Counted from the stretch's first letter, positions 1-9,531 are shown. The stretch is 64,000 nucleotides of DNA from Herbiconiux sp. A18JL235 (GCF_040939305.1 NZ_CP162511.1:2294001-2358000), one strand, 5' to 3'. A program made the numbers and translations. Notes: generated by a model not told the origin, from the sequence alone.

Positions 1-627
1 TGGGGCCTCGCGGTCTTCGCCGGTGTCATCGTCTCCTACGCCTCCGGCGCCCACCTTAATCCGGCGGTCACCCTCGGACTCGTGGCCAACGGCGCGCCGA
101 CGTTCGGGTCGGAGGCCACCTCCGTGCCGGTGAACTTCCTGTCGGTCATCGCCTACATCGGCGCGCAGATGATCGGTGCGATCATCGGTGCCGTGTTCGT
201 GTGGCTTGCCTACAAGCAGCACTTCGACGCCGAGCCCGAGGCCGGCAACAAGCTCGGCGTGTTCTCCACCGGGCCCGCGATGCGCTCCTACGGATGGAAC
301 CTCGTCACCGAGATCATCGGCACCTTCGTGCTGGTGTTCGTGGTGATCGGCTTCGGCCGCAACGGCGACGGCGGCGGTCTCGCCGCGCTCGGTGCTCTGC
401 CGGTGGCTCTGCTCGTGATCGGTATCGGCGCCTCCCTCGGTGGCCCGACCGGGTACGCGATCAACCCCGCCCGTGACCTCGGCCCGCGCATCGCCCACGC
501 CCTGCTCCCCATCAAGGGCAAGGGCTCCTCCGACTGGGCCTACTCCTGGGTACCCGTCGCCGGCCCCATCATCGGCGGCGTGCTCGCGGGTCTCCTCGCC
601 ATCCCCCTCCTCCCCATCCTCACCTGA
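1..627 (+). CDS. glpF: Glycerol uptake facilitator (MIP/aquaporin family), 5' end missing
   Basis: This is a membrane channel for glycerol diffusion. The reading frame is open from the first base, so the start lies outside the window. Both signature NPA half-helices are visible: HLNPAVTLGL near residue 20 of the fragment and INPARDLGPR near residue 157. The D after the second NPAR is typical of glycerol-conducting aquaglyceroporins rather than strict water channels. Several hydrophobic segments surround them. The glycerol kinase gene follows on the same strand 90 bases later, which supports glycerol as the substrate. A strong hairpin lies between the two genes. The family is certain. The substrate is inferred from the D residue and the neighbour. 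Confidence 0.93.
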   Translation, partial: WGLAVFAGVIVSYASGAHLNPAVTLGLVANGAPTFGSEATSVPVNFLSVIAYIGAQMIGAIIGAVFVWLAYKQHFDAEPEAGNKLGVFSTGPAMRSYGWNLVTEIIGTFVLVFVVIGFGRNGDGGGLAALGALPVALLVIGIGASLGGPTGYAINPARDLGPRIAHALLPIKGKGSSDWAYSWVPVAGPIIGGVLAGLLAIPLLPILT

Positions 628-633
628 TCCCCA

Positions 634-667
634 GCGGGCCGGTCCACAGTGACGTGGACCGGCCCGC
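634..667 (+). terminator. Hairpin between glpF and glpK (terminator or attenuator)
   Basis: A perfect 14-bp inverted repeat (634-647 with 654-667) encloses a 6-base loop, 7 bases after the glpF stop. There is no T tract, as is common in high-GC actinobacteria. Because glpK lies just downstream with its own ribosome site and only 50 bases of spacer, the hairpin may lower rather than abolish read-through, giving less kinase than channel. That role is inference. Confidence 0.7.
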
Positions 668-717
668 TGCATCCGAAGCATCCGCAGTAGAAGTCCTCAC
701 ACCACGAAGGAGTCGTC

Positions 718-2232
718 ATGACGGACTACATCATCGCCATCGATCAGGGAACCACGAGCACCCGCGCCATCGTCTTCGACCACTCGGGATCGATCGTCTC
801 GACCGGCCAGAAGGAGCACGAGCAGATCTTCCCCAAGGCCGGCTGGGTCGAGCACGACCCTAAGGAGATCTGGGACAACACCCGCGAGGTCATCGGTCAG
901 GCGCTGTCGAAGGCGAACATCACCCGGCACAACGTGAAGGCCGTCGGCATCACGAACCAGCGCGAGACCGCCGTGGTGTGGAACAAGAACACCGGCGAAC
1001 CGGTCTACAACGCGATCGTGTGGCAGGACACCCGCACCCAGCCCATCGTCGACCGTCTCGCCGAAGACGGCGGGGTCGAGCGGTTCAAGCCGACCGTGGG
1101 TCTGCCGCTCGCGACCTACTTCTCAGGTACGAAGATCGTCTGGATCCTCGAGAACGTCGAAGGAGCCCGCGAGGCCGCCGAGGCCGGCGACCTGCTGTTC
1201 GGCACCACCGACAGCTGGGTGCTGTGGAACCTGACGGGCGGCGTCGACGGCGGCGTGCACGCGACAGACGTCACGAATGCCTCGCGAACCCTGTTCATGG
1301 ACCTCGAGACACTCGAATGGCGCGACGACATCCTCGAGGCGTTCGGAGTGCCTCGCAGCATGCTGCCCGAGATCAAGTCGTCGTCCGAGGTCTACGGCAC
1401 GGTGCACAGCTCGTCGCTGCTGCGGGAGGTGCCGGTGGCGGGCATCCTGGGCGACCAGCAGGCCGCGACCTTCGGCCAGGCCGCGTTCGGGCCCGGTGAG
1501 GCGAAGAACACCTACGGCACCGGCAACTTCCTCATCTTCAACACCGACACCGAGATCGTGCACTCCAAGAACGGGCTGCTCACCACCCTCGGCTACAAGC
1601 TCGGTGACGAGCCCGCGCACTACGCGCTCGAAGGGTCGATCGCGGTGACCGGGTCGCTCATCCAGTGGCTGCGAGACAACCTCGGCATCATCTCCTCCGC
1701 CCCCGAGGTCGAGGAGCTGGCCAAGACGGTCGACGACAACGGCGGCGCGTACTTCGTGCCCGCGTTCTCCGGACTCTTCGCTCCCTACTGGCGACCGGAT
1801 GCGCGCGGCGCACTCGTGGGCCTCACCCGCTACGTGAACAAGGGCCACATCGCACGAGCAGCGCTCGAGGCCACCGCATTCCAGACCCGCGAGGTGCTCG
1901 ACGCGGTGAACGCCGACTCCGGGGTTCCGCTCGAGGAGTTGAAGGTCGACGGCGGCATGATCGCCAACAACCTGCTCATGCAGTTCCAGGCCGACATCCT
2001 CGGCGTTCCCGTCGTGCGCCCCGTCGTCGCCGAGACCACCGCCCTCGGCGCCGCCTACGCCGCCGGCCTCGCCGTCGGCTACTGGGCGAACCTCGACGAG
2101 CTCCGCTCGAACTGGCAGGAGGATTCCCGCTGGACCCCCGAGATGGACGAGGCCGAACGCGAACGCCAGCTCCGCAACTGGAAGAAGGCCGTCACCAAGA
2201 CCCTCGACTGGGTCGACGACGACGTGCAGTAA
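718..2232 (+). CDS. glpK: Glycerol kinase
   Basis: It phosphorylates glycerol to sn-glycerol 3-phosphate with ATP in the cytoplasm, trapping glycerol that enters through the upstream channel. The 504-residue length is standard for the FGGY family. The N-terminal phosphate-binding loop reads [13 protein letters not shown], the middle carries [10 protein letters not shown] and TYGTGNF, and the C-terminal domain carries [11 protein letters not shown]. The ATG is preceded by GAAGGAG at good spacing. It is followed by an imperfect palindrome (2251-2323) shared with another site in the window, and then by trpD on the opposite strand. Confidence 0.97.
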   Translation: MTDYIIAIDQGTTSTRAIVFDHSGSIVSTGQKEHEQIFPKAGWVEHDPKEIWDNTREVIGQALSKANITRHNVKAVGITNQRETAVVWNKNTGEPVYNAIVWQDTRTQPIVDRLAEDGGVERFKPTVGLPLATYFSGTKIVWILENVEGAREAAEAGDLLFGTTDSWVLWNLTGGVDGGVHATDVTNASRTLFMDLETLEWRDDILEAFGVPRSMLPEIKSSSEVYGTVHSSSLLREVPVAGILGDQQAATFGQAAFGPGEAKNTYGTGNFLIFNTDTEIVHSKNGLLTTLGYKLGDEPAHYALEGSIAVTGSLIQWLRDNLGIISSAPEVEELAKTVDDNGGAYFVPAFSGLFAPYWRPDARGALVGLTRYVNKGHIARAALEATAFQTREVLDAVNADSGVPLEELKVDGGMIANNLLMQFQADILGVPVVRPVVAETTALGAAYAAGLAVGYWANLDELRSNWQEDSRWTPEMDEAERERQLRNWKKAVTKTLDWVDDDVQ

Positions 2233-2250
2233 CCTCTCCGGCACCGGCGC

Positions 2251-2323
2251 GTTCGAAACCACAAACGTCGCGCCGACCGCACCCATACGGGCGCAGGTTG
2301 GCGCGACGTTTGCGTTTTCGAAC
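2251..2323. repeat. Imperfect palindromic element, family A, copy 1
   Basis: Arms 2251-2278 and 2296-2323 pair over 28 bases with three differences (one giving a G-U pair) around a 17-base loop. The outer arm core is TTCGAAAACGCAAACGTC. The same arms, in reversed order, occur at 24547-24623. This copy lies between the convergent glpK and trpD genes, so a two-way terminator function is likely. The conserved differences between the two arms suggest shared descent rather than chance hairpins. Confidence 0.75.
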
Positions 2324-2388
2324 AGCTCGCCGCTTTCGGTGCCGTGGTGCGGGTCGAGCGTCGGTGCGGGTCGAGCGTCGGTGCGCGT

Positions 2389-3441
2389 CTAGCTTCTGGT
2401 GGCGGCGATCCACTGGTCGAGCTTGCGGGAGGCGGCGCCGGAGTCGAGGGTGGTGCGGGCGACGGTCATCTGCTCGTCGAGGCGCTCGAGCAGGGGACGG
2501 TCGACCTGGGTGGGGTCGAGCGCGAGGCGGTAGGCGGCGAGGCCGGCGGCGGCGTTGAGCACCACCATGTCGCGCACGGGGCCCTGTTCGCCGGCCATCA
2601 CGCGTCGCACCACATCTGCGTTGAACTCGGCGTCGCCGCCCTTCAGCTGGTCGATCTTCGCGATGGGGATGCCGAGGTCGCGCGGGTTGAGGTCGTGCTC
2701 CTTCACCGATCCGCGCGACACCTCCCAGATGTGGCTGTGACCGGTGGTGGTGAGTTCGTCGAGGCCGTCGTCGCCGCGGAACACCAGAGCCGTCGCCCCT
2801 CGGGTCTGGAACACGCCCACGATGAGCGGAACCCGGTCGAGGTGGGCGACGCCCACCGCCGACGCCTCGGCACGCGCCGGGTTGCACAGCGGACCGAGGT
2901 AGTTGAAGACCGTGGGCACACCCAGCTGTGCGCGAACCGCACCGGCGTTCTTGAACCCGGGGTGGAACTTCGAGGCGAACGCGAACGAGATGCCGGCCTC
3001 GTCGAGCACCGCGGCGACCCGCTCGGGCTCGAGGTCGAGATCGACCCCGAGTGCCCGCAGCACGTCGGACGAGCCCGACAGCGAGCTCGCCGCCTTGTTG
3101 CCGTGCTTGATCACCGGCACCCCGCTCGCGGCCGCCACGATCGACGCCATCGTCGACACGTTCACCGTGCCGAAGCGGTCTCCGCCTGTGCCCACGATGT
3201 CGAGCGCGAACGGGTCGACCTCGAGCGGGAGCGCGTGGTCGAGGATGGCGTCGCGGAAGCCCACGATCTCGTCGACGGTCTCACCTTTGGCATTCAGTGC
3301 CACCAGGAAGCCGGCCAGTTGCGCCTCGGTGACCTCGCCCTCCATCACCTGGTTCATCGCCCAGGTGGCCTCCGAGATCGACAGATCGGTGCCCGAGAGC
3401 AGCTGGGCGATCAGTGCGGGCCAGGAGAGCGTGTCAGCCAT
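2389..3441 (-). CDS. trpD: Anthranilate phosphoribosyltransferase
   Basis: It transfers the phosphoribosyl group of PRPP to anthranilate, the second step of tryptophan synthesis. The glycine-rich loop GTGGDRFGTVN and the segment KHGNKAASSLSGSSDVL bind PRPP and substrate. The frame can be extended upstream by 31 residues, but ATG at 3441 is chosen because the family pattern begins with LIAQLL soon after it and the length becomes the usual 350 residues. No clear ribosome site precedes it. A hexamer TAAGAT ends seven bases before the ATG, so the message may be leaderless. No other trp genes are nearby; the gene diverges from ctaE. Confidence 0.95.
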   Translation of the reverse strand: MADTLSWPALIAQLLSGTDLSISEATWAMNQVMEGEVTEAQLAGFLVALNAKGETVDEIVGFRDAILDHALPLEVDPFALDIVGTGGDRFGTVNVSTMASIVAAASGVPVIKHGNKAASSLSGSSDVLRALGVDLDLEPERVAAVLDEAGISFAFASKFHPGFKNAGAVRAQLGVPTVFNYLGPLCNPARAEASAVGVAHLDRVPLIVGVFQTRGATALVFRGDDGLDELTTTGHSHIWEVSRGSVKEHDLNPRDLGIPIAKIDQLKGGDAEFNADVVRRVMAGEQGPVRDMVVLNAAAGLAAYRLALDPTQVDRPLLERLDEQMTVARTTLDSGAASRKLDQWIAATRS

Positions 3442-3544
3442 ACCTGCGATCTTATGGGCCGAGATGTATACAGACACGCCGGTGATGCCGCGGCAGGACG
3501 GCCAAATGCAAAAACGAGCTGTGAATTCGGACATAATGGTCTCT
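3442..3544. promoter_or_regulatory. Divergent promoter region of trpD and ctaE
   Basis: For trpD (minus strand) TAAGAT lies at 3449-3454, seven bases from its ATG. For ctaE (plus strand) CATAAT lies at 3532-3537, seven bases from a GTG at 3545. Neither start has a convincing Shine-Dalgarno sequence. The layout fits two leaderless transcripts. The -35 regions are not recognisable. Confidence 0.5.
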
Positions 3545-4174
3545 GTGACGAGCAGCTCATTGACCCATTCTCAGAGTGCCCCCATGGTCCAGCGCCCCAA
3601 CATCGTGGCGGTGGGAACCATCGTGTGGCTCGGCAGCGAGGTCATGTTCTTCGCCGGCCTGTTCGCCATCTACTTCACCCTGAGGTCGACGAACCCCGAG
3701 GCGTGGGCCGACCAGGCCACCATCCTCAACGTGCCGTTCGCGCTCGTGAACACGATCATCCTCGTCATCTCCTCGTTCTGGTGCCAGTTCGCCGTCTGGG
3801 CCGCCGAGCGCGGGCAGCCGCGCCGCACCAGCTGGAAGCCGCGCGACTGGGGAGTCGTGGAGTGGATGTTCCTCGCCTACGCCTTCGGAGCCATCTTCGT
3901 CTCCGGCCAGGTTCTCGAGTACGCCACCCTCGTCACCGAGGGCATCACCTTCGACGGCAACGCCTACGGCTCGGCGTTCTACCTCACCACCGGCTTCCAC
4001 GCCCTCCACGTCACCGGTGGCCTCATCGCGATGCTCCTCATGATCGGTCGCGTCTACGCGGTCAAGAACTTCGGGCACAAGGAGGCGACGAGCATCATCG
4101 TCGTCTCGTACTACTGGCACTTCGTCGACGTGGTCTGGATCGGCCTGTTCCTCGTCATCTACGTGCTGAAGTAG
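3545..4174 (+). CDS. ctaE: Cytochrome c oxidase subunit III
   Basis: A membrane subunit of the aa3-type terminal oxidase. The 209-residue protein shows about five hydrophobic helices and the family segments VGTIVWLGSEVMFFAGLF, TTGFHALHVTGG and YYWHFVDVVWIGLF. Three starts are in frame: ATG 3536, GTG 3545 and ATG 3584. GTG 3545 is chosen because it gives the usual actinobacterial N-terminus before the RPN motif and sits seven bases after a -10-like CATAAT. It heads the cluster with qcrC, qcrA and qcrB, which links the oxidase to the bc1 complex. The ctaC-ctaD-ctaF genes for the other subunits are 5 kb away on the other strand. Confidence 0.93.
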   Translation: MTSSSLTHSQSAPMVQRPNIVAVGTIVWLGSEVMFFAGLFAIYFTLRSTNPEAWADQATILNVPFALVNTIILVISSFWCQFAVWAAERGQPRRTSWKPRDWGVVEWMFLAYAFGAIFVSGQVLEYATLVTEGITFDGNAYGSAFYLTTGFHALHVTGGLIAMLLMIGRVYAVKNFGHKEATSIIVVSYYWHFVDVVWIGLFLVIYVLK

Positions 4175-4226
4175 CGGCACCCGGCACAGCCCCATCGACA
4201 GTCACCCGAAACAGAGAGTAGAGAGC

Positions 4227-5024
4227 ATGGCCCGCAAGAGCAGGAAAGCCAACAGACGCCATCCCCTGGCAACTGTCGTGCTGATTGCTATCGGCCTGGT
4301 GTTCACGGGCGGAGGGTACGCGGTCTTCTCCAGCACCACGACCGCTCAGGCCGACACCTCCAGCGCCTCCAGCCAGTCGACCATCGACGAGGGCGAGAAG
4401 CTCTTCGCTGCCAACTGCGCCACCTGCCACGGCATGAGCCTGGAGGGAACGCCCGACGGGCCGAGCCTCATCGGCGTCGGCGCCGCATCCGTCAACTTCC
4501 AGGTCGGCACCGGCCGCATGCCGATGGCGATGCAGGGCCCGCAGGCGCTTCAGAAGCCGCCGCAGTTCACCGACGAGCAGACCGCCGCGCTCGCGGCGTA
4601 CGTCGCCTCCATCTCCCCCGGCCCCGCCATCCCCGACGAGAGCCTGCTGCAGGCCGACGGTGACGCGGCGAACGGTGGCGAGCTGTTCCGCATCAACTGC
4701 GCCATGTGTCACAACGTGCACGGTGCCGGCGGTGCGCTCACCGAGGGCAAGTTCGCCCCCGAGCTCACCGGAGTGCTCGCCACGCACATCTACGAGGCCA
4801 TGCTCACCGGCCCGCAGAACATGCCCGTCTTCAACGACGACAACCTCACTCCTGAAGACAAGCGCGACATCATCACCTACCTGAAGTACCTCGAGGCCAA
4901 CCCGTCGCCCGGCGGCGACGAACTCGGGTCGCTCGGTCCGGTCGCGGAGGGTCTGTTCATCTGGATCTTCGGCCTCGGCGCGATCATCGGTCTGATGGTC
5001 TGGCTCACGGCCAAGTCGAACTAG
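4227..5024 (+). CDS. qcrC: Diheme cytochrome c subunit of the bc1 complex
   Basis: It carries electrons from the Rieske protein to the oxidase inside the actinobacterial bc1-aa3 supercomplex, replacing a soluble cytochrome c. Two heme c sites are visible: CATCH at residues 64-68 and CAMCH at 158-162. There is an N-terminal membrane anchor (about residues 13-33) and a C-terminal hydrophobic helix (LFIWIFGLGAIIGLMVWL). The length of 265 residues is normal. The ATG follows a purine-rich GAGAG stretch. It sits between ctaE and qcrA in the same direction with short gaps. Confidence 0.96.
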   Translation: MARKSRKANRRHPLATVVLIAIGLVFTGGGYAVFSSTTTAQADTSSASSQSTIDEGEKLFAANCATCHGMSLEGTPDGPSLIGVGAASVNFQVGTGRMPMAMQGPQALQKPPQFTDEQTAALAAYVASISPGPAIPDESLLQADGDAANGGELFRINCAMCHNVHGAGGALTEGKFAPELTGVLATHIYEAMLTGPQNMPVFNDDNLTPEDKRDIITYLKYLEANPSPGGDELGSLGPVAEGLFIWIFGLGAIIGLMVWLTAKSN

Positions 5025-5081
5025 CCGCCCGATCTCCGTGATCACAGGCACAGCACACCAGCAAGCTCGAAAGGGACAACA

Positions 5082-6149
5082 ATGGCACATGACGAGGTGA
5101 GCGGCCCTACAGCCGCCTCCGATTCGTCGGCCGTCGAGACGAGTCGAGGCACATCGACCGGCACCACGGTCATTGCTTCCGACGTCGTGAACCCGGGCGA
5201 GCCGCCCCACCGTCACCGCGTCACCGACAGCGACCCCAAAGAGGGCAAGAAGGCACAGCGCACCGTCTACACGCTGTTCTACCTGTCGATCGCGGGCTCG
5301 ATCTTCGCGGTGGCCGCCTACATGGCCTTCCCGATCGAAGACGGCGCCATCCACGCTATCCGCCTGAACAACATGTTCATCGGCATCGGCTGCACGCTGG
5401 CACTGTTCGGCATCGGCCTCGCCGCCGTGCACTGGGGCAAGGCCCTCATGTACGACAAGGAGGGCATCGACGAGCGCCACCCGGTTCAGGGCTCCCCCGA
5501 GACCCGTGCGCGCGCCGTGGAGATCTTCCACGAGGCCGACCAGGAGTCGGGCTTCGGGCGTCGCACGCTCATCCGCAACTCCCTCATCGGTGCTCTCATC
5601 GCGTTCCCCCTGCCGGGCCTCGTGCTCTTCCGCGGATGGGGCCCGCAAGACCAAGACCCGGTCGAGCTGCTCAGCCACACCATGTGGAAGAAGGGCGCAC
5701 GCCTCACCCTCGACCCGAGCGGCATCCCGGTGAAGGCCTCCGACGTCACCATCGGCTCGGTGTTCCACATCATCCCCGAGGGGCTCAACGAGCGTCACGA
5801 CCGCCTCGAGCAGAAGGCCAAGGCGGCTGTGCTGCTCATGCGCCTGAACCCCGACGACCTCAACATCAGCGCGGGCCGGGAGAGCTGGTCGTACGACGGC
5901 ATCGTCGCGTACTCCAAGATCTGCACGCACGTCGGCTGCCCGGTGGCGCTGTACGAGCAGCAGACCCACCACCTGCTCTGCCCCTGCCACCAGTCGACCT
6001 TCGACGTGGTCAACGAGTGCGAGGTCATCTTCGGCCCGGCGAAGCGCCCGCTGCCGCAGCTGCCCATCGAGGTCGACTCCGAGGGCTACCTGGTCGCGTC
6101 GAGCGACTTCCACGAGCCCGTCGGCCCTAGTTTCTGGGAGCGTCCATGA
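5082..6149 (+). CDS. qcrA: Rieske iron-sulfur subunit of the bc1 complex
   Basis: It passes electrons from menaquinol to cytochrome c through a 2Fe-2S centre. The cluster ligands are clear: CTHVGC with C281 and H283, and CPCHQS with C300 and H303. The N-terminal part has three membrane helices, typical of actinobacteria, where the family is about 350-400 residues (here 355). AAAGGGA precedes the ATG. Its TGA overlaps the ATG of qcrB, so translation of the two is likely coupled. Confidence 0.96.
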   Translation: MAHDEVSGPTAASDSSAVETSRGTSTGTTVIASDVVNPGEPPHRHRVTDSDPKEGKKAQRTVYTLFYLSIAGSIFAVAAYMAFPIEDGAIHAIRLNNMFIGIGCTLALFGIGLAAVHWGKALMYDKEGIDERHPVQGSPETRARAVEIFHEADQESGFGRRTLIRNSLIGALIAFPLPGLVLFRGWGPQDQDPVELLSHTMWKKGARLTLDPSGIPVKASDVTIGSVFHIIPEGLNERHDRLEQKAKAAVLLMRLNPDDLNISAGRESWSYDGIVAYSKICTHVGCPVALYEQQTHHLLCPCHQSTFDVVNECEVIFGPAKRPLPQLPIEVDSEGYLVASSDFHEPVGPSFWERP

Positions 6150-7849
6150 CCAACACCATCGAACGCACGGATGCGGGGGCTCCCGAGGCCTCGAAGCCCG
6201 CTCCGAAGAGCGGTGGTTTCACCGCAGCGGCGGCGAACTACCTCGACGAGCGCACCAGCATCTCGGGTGTGGTGAAGGAGTTCGGTCGCAAGATCTTCCC
6301 CGACCACTGGTCGTTCATGCTCGGTGAGGTGGCGCTGTACAGCTTCGTCGTCATCATCCTCTCGGGCACCTTCCTCACCTTCTTCTTCCAGGCCTCGATG
6401 GTCGAGACGCACTACGACGGCGCCTGGGTGCCGCTCAAGGGCGTCGAGATGTCGTCGGCGATGGAGTCTGCGCTGCACATCTCCTTCGACGTGCGTGGTG
6501 GCCTGCTGGTGCGCCAGATCCACCACTGGGCGGCGCTGCTGTTCATCGCCGCCATCGGTCTGCACATGCTGCGCGTGTTCTTCACGGGCGCGTTCCGCAA
6601 GCCCCGCGAGCTCAACTGGGTGATCGGCTTCACGCTGTTCGTGCTGGCCATGGCGGAGGGCTTCACGGGCTACTCGCTCCCCGACGACCTGCTCTCGGGC
6701 AACGGCCTCCGCATCATCGACGGCCTCATCAAGGGCATCCCGTTCATCGGCACCTGGACCTCGTTCCTCCTCTTCGGCGGCGAGTTCCCGGGCACCGACA
6801 TCGTGGGGCGCTTCTACACGCTGCACATCCTGTTGCTGCCGGCGATCCTCGTGCTCTTCCTCGCCCTCCACCTGGTGTTCGTGGTCGTGCACAAGCACAC
6901 CCAGTTCGCCGGCCCCGGGCGCACCGAGAAGAACGTCATCGGCTACCCGATCCTCCCGGTGTACGCCGCGAAGGCCGGAGGCTTCTTCTTCCTGGTGTTC
7001 GGTGTCATCGCGCTGATCGCGTCGTTCTTCACCATCAACCCCATCTGGAACTACGGCCCCTACGACCCGTCACCGGTGTCGGCGGGTACGCAGCCCGACT
7101 GGTACATCGGCTTCGCCGACGGCGCCCTGCGTCTCATCCCGCCGGGCTGGGAGTTCGTGTGGCTCGGTCACACCTGGTCGTTCAACATCATCGTGCCCGT
7201 GCTGGCGCTCCTGGTGCTGCTCGCCCTGGTCGCCATCTACCCGTTCGTCGAGGGCTGGGTGACGGGCGACAAGCGCGAGCACCACATCCTCGACCGCCCG
7301 CGCAACGCGCCGACCCGCACCGCCATCGGTGCCGCGGGTGTCACCTTCTACGCCGGTCTCTGGGCGGCGGCCTCCTCCGACCTGGTGGCCACGCACTTCC
7401 AGCTGTCGATCGAGGGCGTCATCCACGTGGTGCAGGCCTGGGTCGTCATCGGTCCGTTCCTGGCGTACTTCATCACGAAGCGCGTCTGCCTCGGCCTGAT
7501 GAAGAAGGACCGCGAGATCGTGCTGCACGGCTACGAGTCGGGCCGCATCGTGCGCCTGCCCGGTGGCGAGTACATCGAAGTGCACGAGCAGATGGACGAG
7601 CACGATCGCTGGAAGCTCGTCGACTTCGAGTCGTACGAGCCGATCATGCTGCGCCCCAACGCGAAGGGCAAGATCACGGGAAGCATGCGCCTGCGCGCCG
7701 CCTTCTCCCGCTGGTTCTTCGAAGACCGCATCGCCCCCGTCTCGCAGGCGGAGCTCGAGTCCGGCCACGGCCACCACGGCTCCCCCGCACTCGGCGCCCA
7801 CGGCGACGGCACCGATCACTCCCTGGAGCAGGGCCCCGGCCTCAAGTAG
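6146..7849 (+). CDS. qcrB: Cytochrome b subunit of the bc1 complex
   Basis: The membrane core that oxidises menaquinol and holds two b hemes. Heme-binding histidines fall in QIHHWAALLF, IGLHMLRVF and the LHLVFVVVHKH segment. The 567-residue length includes the long C-terminal tail of actinobacterial QcrB, and the last 30 residues are rich in H and G. It overlaps qcrA by four bases (ATGA). A strong terminator follows at 7867-7898, so this is the end of the ctaE-qcrCAB unit. Confidence 0.96.
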   Translation: MTNTIERTDAGAPEASKPAPKSGGFTAAAANYLDERTSISGVVKEFGRKIFPDHWSFMLGEVALYSFVVIILSGTFLTFFFQASMVETHYDGAWVPLKGVEMSSAMESALHISFDVRGGLLVRQIHHWAALLFIAAIGLHMLRVFFTGAFRKPRELNWVIGFTLFVLAMAEGFTGYSLPDDLLSGNGLRIIDGLIKGIPFIGTWTSFLLFGGEFPGTDIVGRFYTLHILLLPAILVLFLALHLVFVVVHKHTQFAGPGRTEKNVIGYPILPVYAAKAGGFFFLVFGVIALIASFFTINPIWNYGPYDPSPVSAGTQPDWYIGFADGALRLIPPGWEFVWLGHTWSFNIIVPVLALLVLLALVAIYPFVEGWVTGDKREHHILDRPRNAPTRTAIGAAGVTFYAGLWAAASSDLVATHFQLSIEGVIHVVQAWVVIGPFLAYFITKRVCLGLMKKDREIVLHGYESGRIVRLPGGEYIEVHEQMDEHDRWKLVDFESYEPIMLRPNAKGKITGSMRLRAAFSRWFFEDRIAPVSQAELESGHGHHGSPALGAHGDGTDHSLEQGPGLK

Positions 7850-7866
7850 ACCACCCCACTCCCCTA

Positions 7867-7898
7867 GAGGGCCCGCACACTCCGGTGTGCGGGCCCTC
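7867..7898 (+). terminator. Terminator of the ctaE-qcrCAB cluster
   Basis: A perfect 14-bp stem (7867-7880 with 7885-7898) closes on a 4-base loop TCCG, 18 bases after the qcrB stop. Only a short TCTC follows the stem. Confidence 0.88.
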
Positions 7899-7986
7899 TC
7901 TCGTTGGGTAGAACTACTCATCACGTCGGCGGGCGGATGCGCGCGAGGCTGGCCGGACCGTTACCCGTCCACAGAATGTGATCACC

Positions 7987-9318
7987 ATGACCCGCCCGCA
8001 CCCGACCATCCTGCATCCGATCCTCCGACGAACGGCCATTGCGGTCAGCACCGCCCTGCTGCTCGCTGGGGCACCGCTGCTCTCTGCACCCGTGGCGCAA
8101 GCGGCGCCCTTGCCGATCGACACGCCCATCTTCTGTCCGCCGAACATCGCGCAGATCGGCGTGCCGTTCACCCCGTCGACGGGCGTCTACGACGAAGACG
8201 GCGGCACGTACACGGTGTCGATTTCGGGTGCGCTTCCCCCGGGCCTCGCGCTCGTCGATCGCAAGGGTCTCGCGCCGATCGTCTCGGGAACGCCGACTCG
8301 GTTGGGCAGCTCCACCTTCACCATCACGCTGCTCGACAACTTCGCGCAGACGAAGCAGAAGATCTGCTTCATGGACGTCGTGCCCGCCGGCTCCAAGCTC
8401 GAACGCATCGGTGCGACCGACCGCTACGCCGAGGCCGTCGACATCGCCAACAGGATCCTCACCGCGGGTGCCGATCCCGTCGTGTACCTCGCCAGTGGCG
8501 AGAACTTCGCCGACGCACTGAGCGCCTCGGGGCTCGCATCCCAGCACGGTGGCGTGGTGCTCCTCAGCACGCGCGACACCCTGCCGCCCAGCACAGCGGA
8601 ATACCTCACCCGTCGGGCACCGAGCAACGTCGTGGTGGTCGGCAGTGAGAACACCCTCAGCGCTGCGCTCGTCGCGCAGGTGAAGGCGGCCTCCGCCACC
8701 TCGACGATCACCCGAATCGGTGGCACCGACCGCTACGAGACGTCGCGAATGCTGATCAGCGACGCGACCCTCGGAGCGATGGCGTCGACAGAACTGTTCG
8801 TGGCGAGCGGGACGAAGTTTCCCGACGCACTCAGCGCGAGTCCGGCCGCGGCAAGTCTCCGTGCTCCTGTGCTCCTGGTCGACGGGCATGCTCAGGCGCT
8901 CTCTGCTGCAGAAGAGGCCCTCGTCACCGCGCGGGGCGTCAAGCGCGTGACGGTGGTCGGTGGTGAAGACACCGTCAGCCGCGGCCTGAACGACAGCCTG
9001 GCCGACACCGCCGGAGCTTCATCGCGCATCGATGGAGTCGATCGCTACGCCGTCTCGGCGCACACCGTCGCAAGGCACTTCCCGGCCACCTCGCCGAGTG
9101 ACACCGTCTACCTCGCCACCGGCGCGAACTTCCCCGACGCCCTCGCCGGAGGCGCACTCGCCGGCAAGAACCACGCACCCATCCTCCTCGTCAGCAAGAA
9201 CTGCATGACCAGCGAGGTCGCCGCCGAGATCACCCGCCTCAAGCCCGACCACCTCGTGCTCCTCGGCGGCCCCGACACCCTCGACGCCACCCTCGGCACC
9301 CTCCCCCTCTGCAGCTGA
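7987..9318 (+). CDS. Secreted cell-wall-binding protein with three CWB2 repeats
   Basis: An exported protein expected to bind the cell wall. Residues 1-40 form a signal peptide (basic start, hydrophobic core, cleavage near AQAAP). A short Ig-like putative domain follows, with the hallmark GALPPGLAL and SGTPT pattern. The rest is three cell-wall-binding repeats of the PF04122 type, each opening with a variant of RIGGTDRYE. No catalytic domain is visible, so its role is structural or adhesive. GTG at 7978 is an alternative start. ATG 7987 is preferred because it keeps a normal signal peptide; no clear ribosome site decides it. A decayed relative follows at 9340-9531. Confidence 0.85.
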   Translation: MTRPHPTILHPILRRTAIAVSTALLLAGAPLLSAPVAQAAPLPIDTPIFCPPNIAQIGVPFTPSTGVYDEDGGTYTVSISGALPPGLALVDRKGLAPIVSGTPTRLGSSTFTITLLDNFAQTKQKICFMDVVPAGSKLERIGATDRYAEAVDIANRILTAGADPVVYLASGENFADALSASGLASQHGGVVLLSTRDTLPPSTAEYLTRRAPSNVVVVGSENTLSAALVAQVKAASATSTITRIGGTDRYETSRMLISDATLGAMASTELFVASGTKFPDALSASPAAASLRAPVLLVDGHAQALSAAEEALVTARGVKRVTVVGGEDTVSRGLNDSLADTAGASSRIDGVDRYAVSAHTVARHFPATSPSDTVYLATGANFPDALAGGALAGKNHAPILLVSKNCMTSEVAAEITRLKPDHLVLLGGPDTLDATLGTLPLCS

Positions 9319-9339
9319 CACGATGAACCTCCGCCAGGA

Positions 9340-9531
9340 GCAGCCAGGGCTCGCCCACCTCGCCGTGGCGCGGGCCTTGGTTGCAGGTCACCCACTTTCC
9401 TCGTGAACGACTGCATCGACCGCGATGTCGCGCTGCACCTCGGTGCGCTGGCGCCGGCCGAGGTCAGGCTGCTCGGCGGCCCGCTCACGCTCCCCCGATC
9501 CCTCGAGGAGCTCACGGTCTGTCGTGGCTGA
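9340..9531 (+). pseudogene. Remnant of a second CWB2 cell-wall-binding gene
   Basis: Translation gives a tail TFLVNDCIDRDVALHLGALA followed by VRLLGGPLTLPRS and a stop, which parallels the end of the intact neighbour (ILLVSKNCMTSEVAAEITRL and VLLGGPDTLDA). Just upstream, a short matching stretch LAVARALVAGHP lies in another frame, so a frameshift separates the pieces. There is no start and no N-terminal part. It looks like the 3' end of a tandem duplicate that has been lost. Confidence 0.7.

Noticed and set aside
2903..3544. Upstream extension of the ctaE frame through trpD
   Set aside because: It would overlap trpD on the other strand and add more than 200 residues not found in subunit III.
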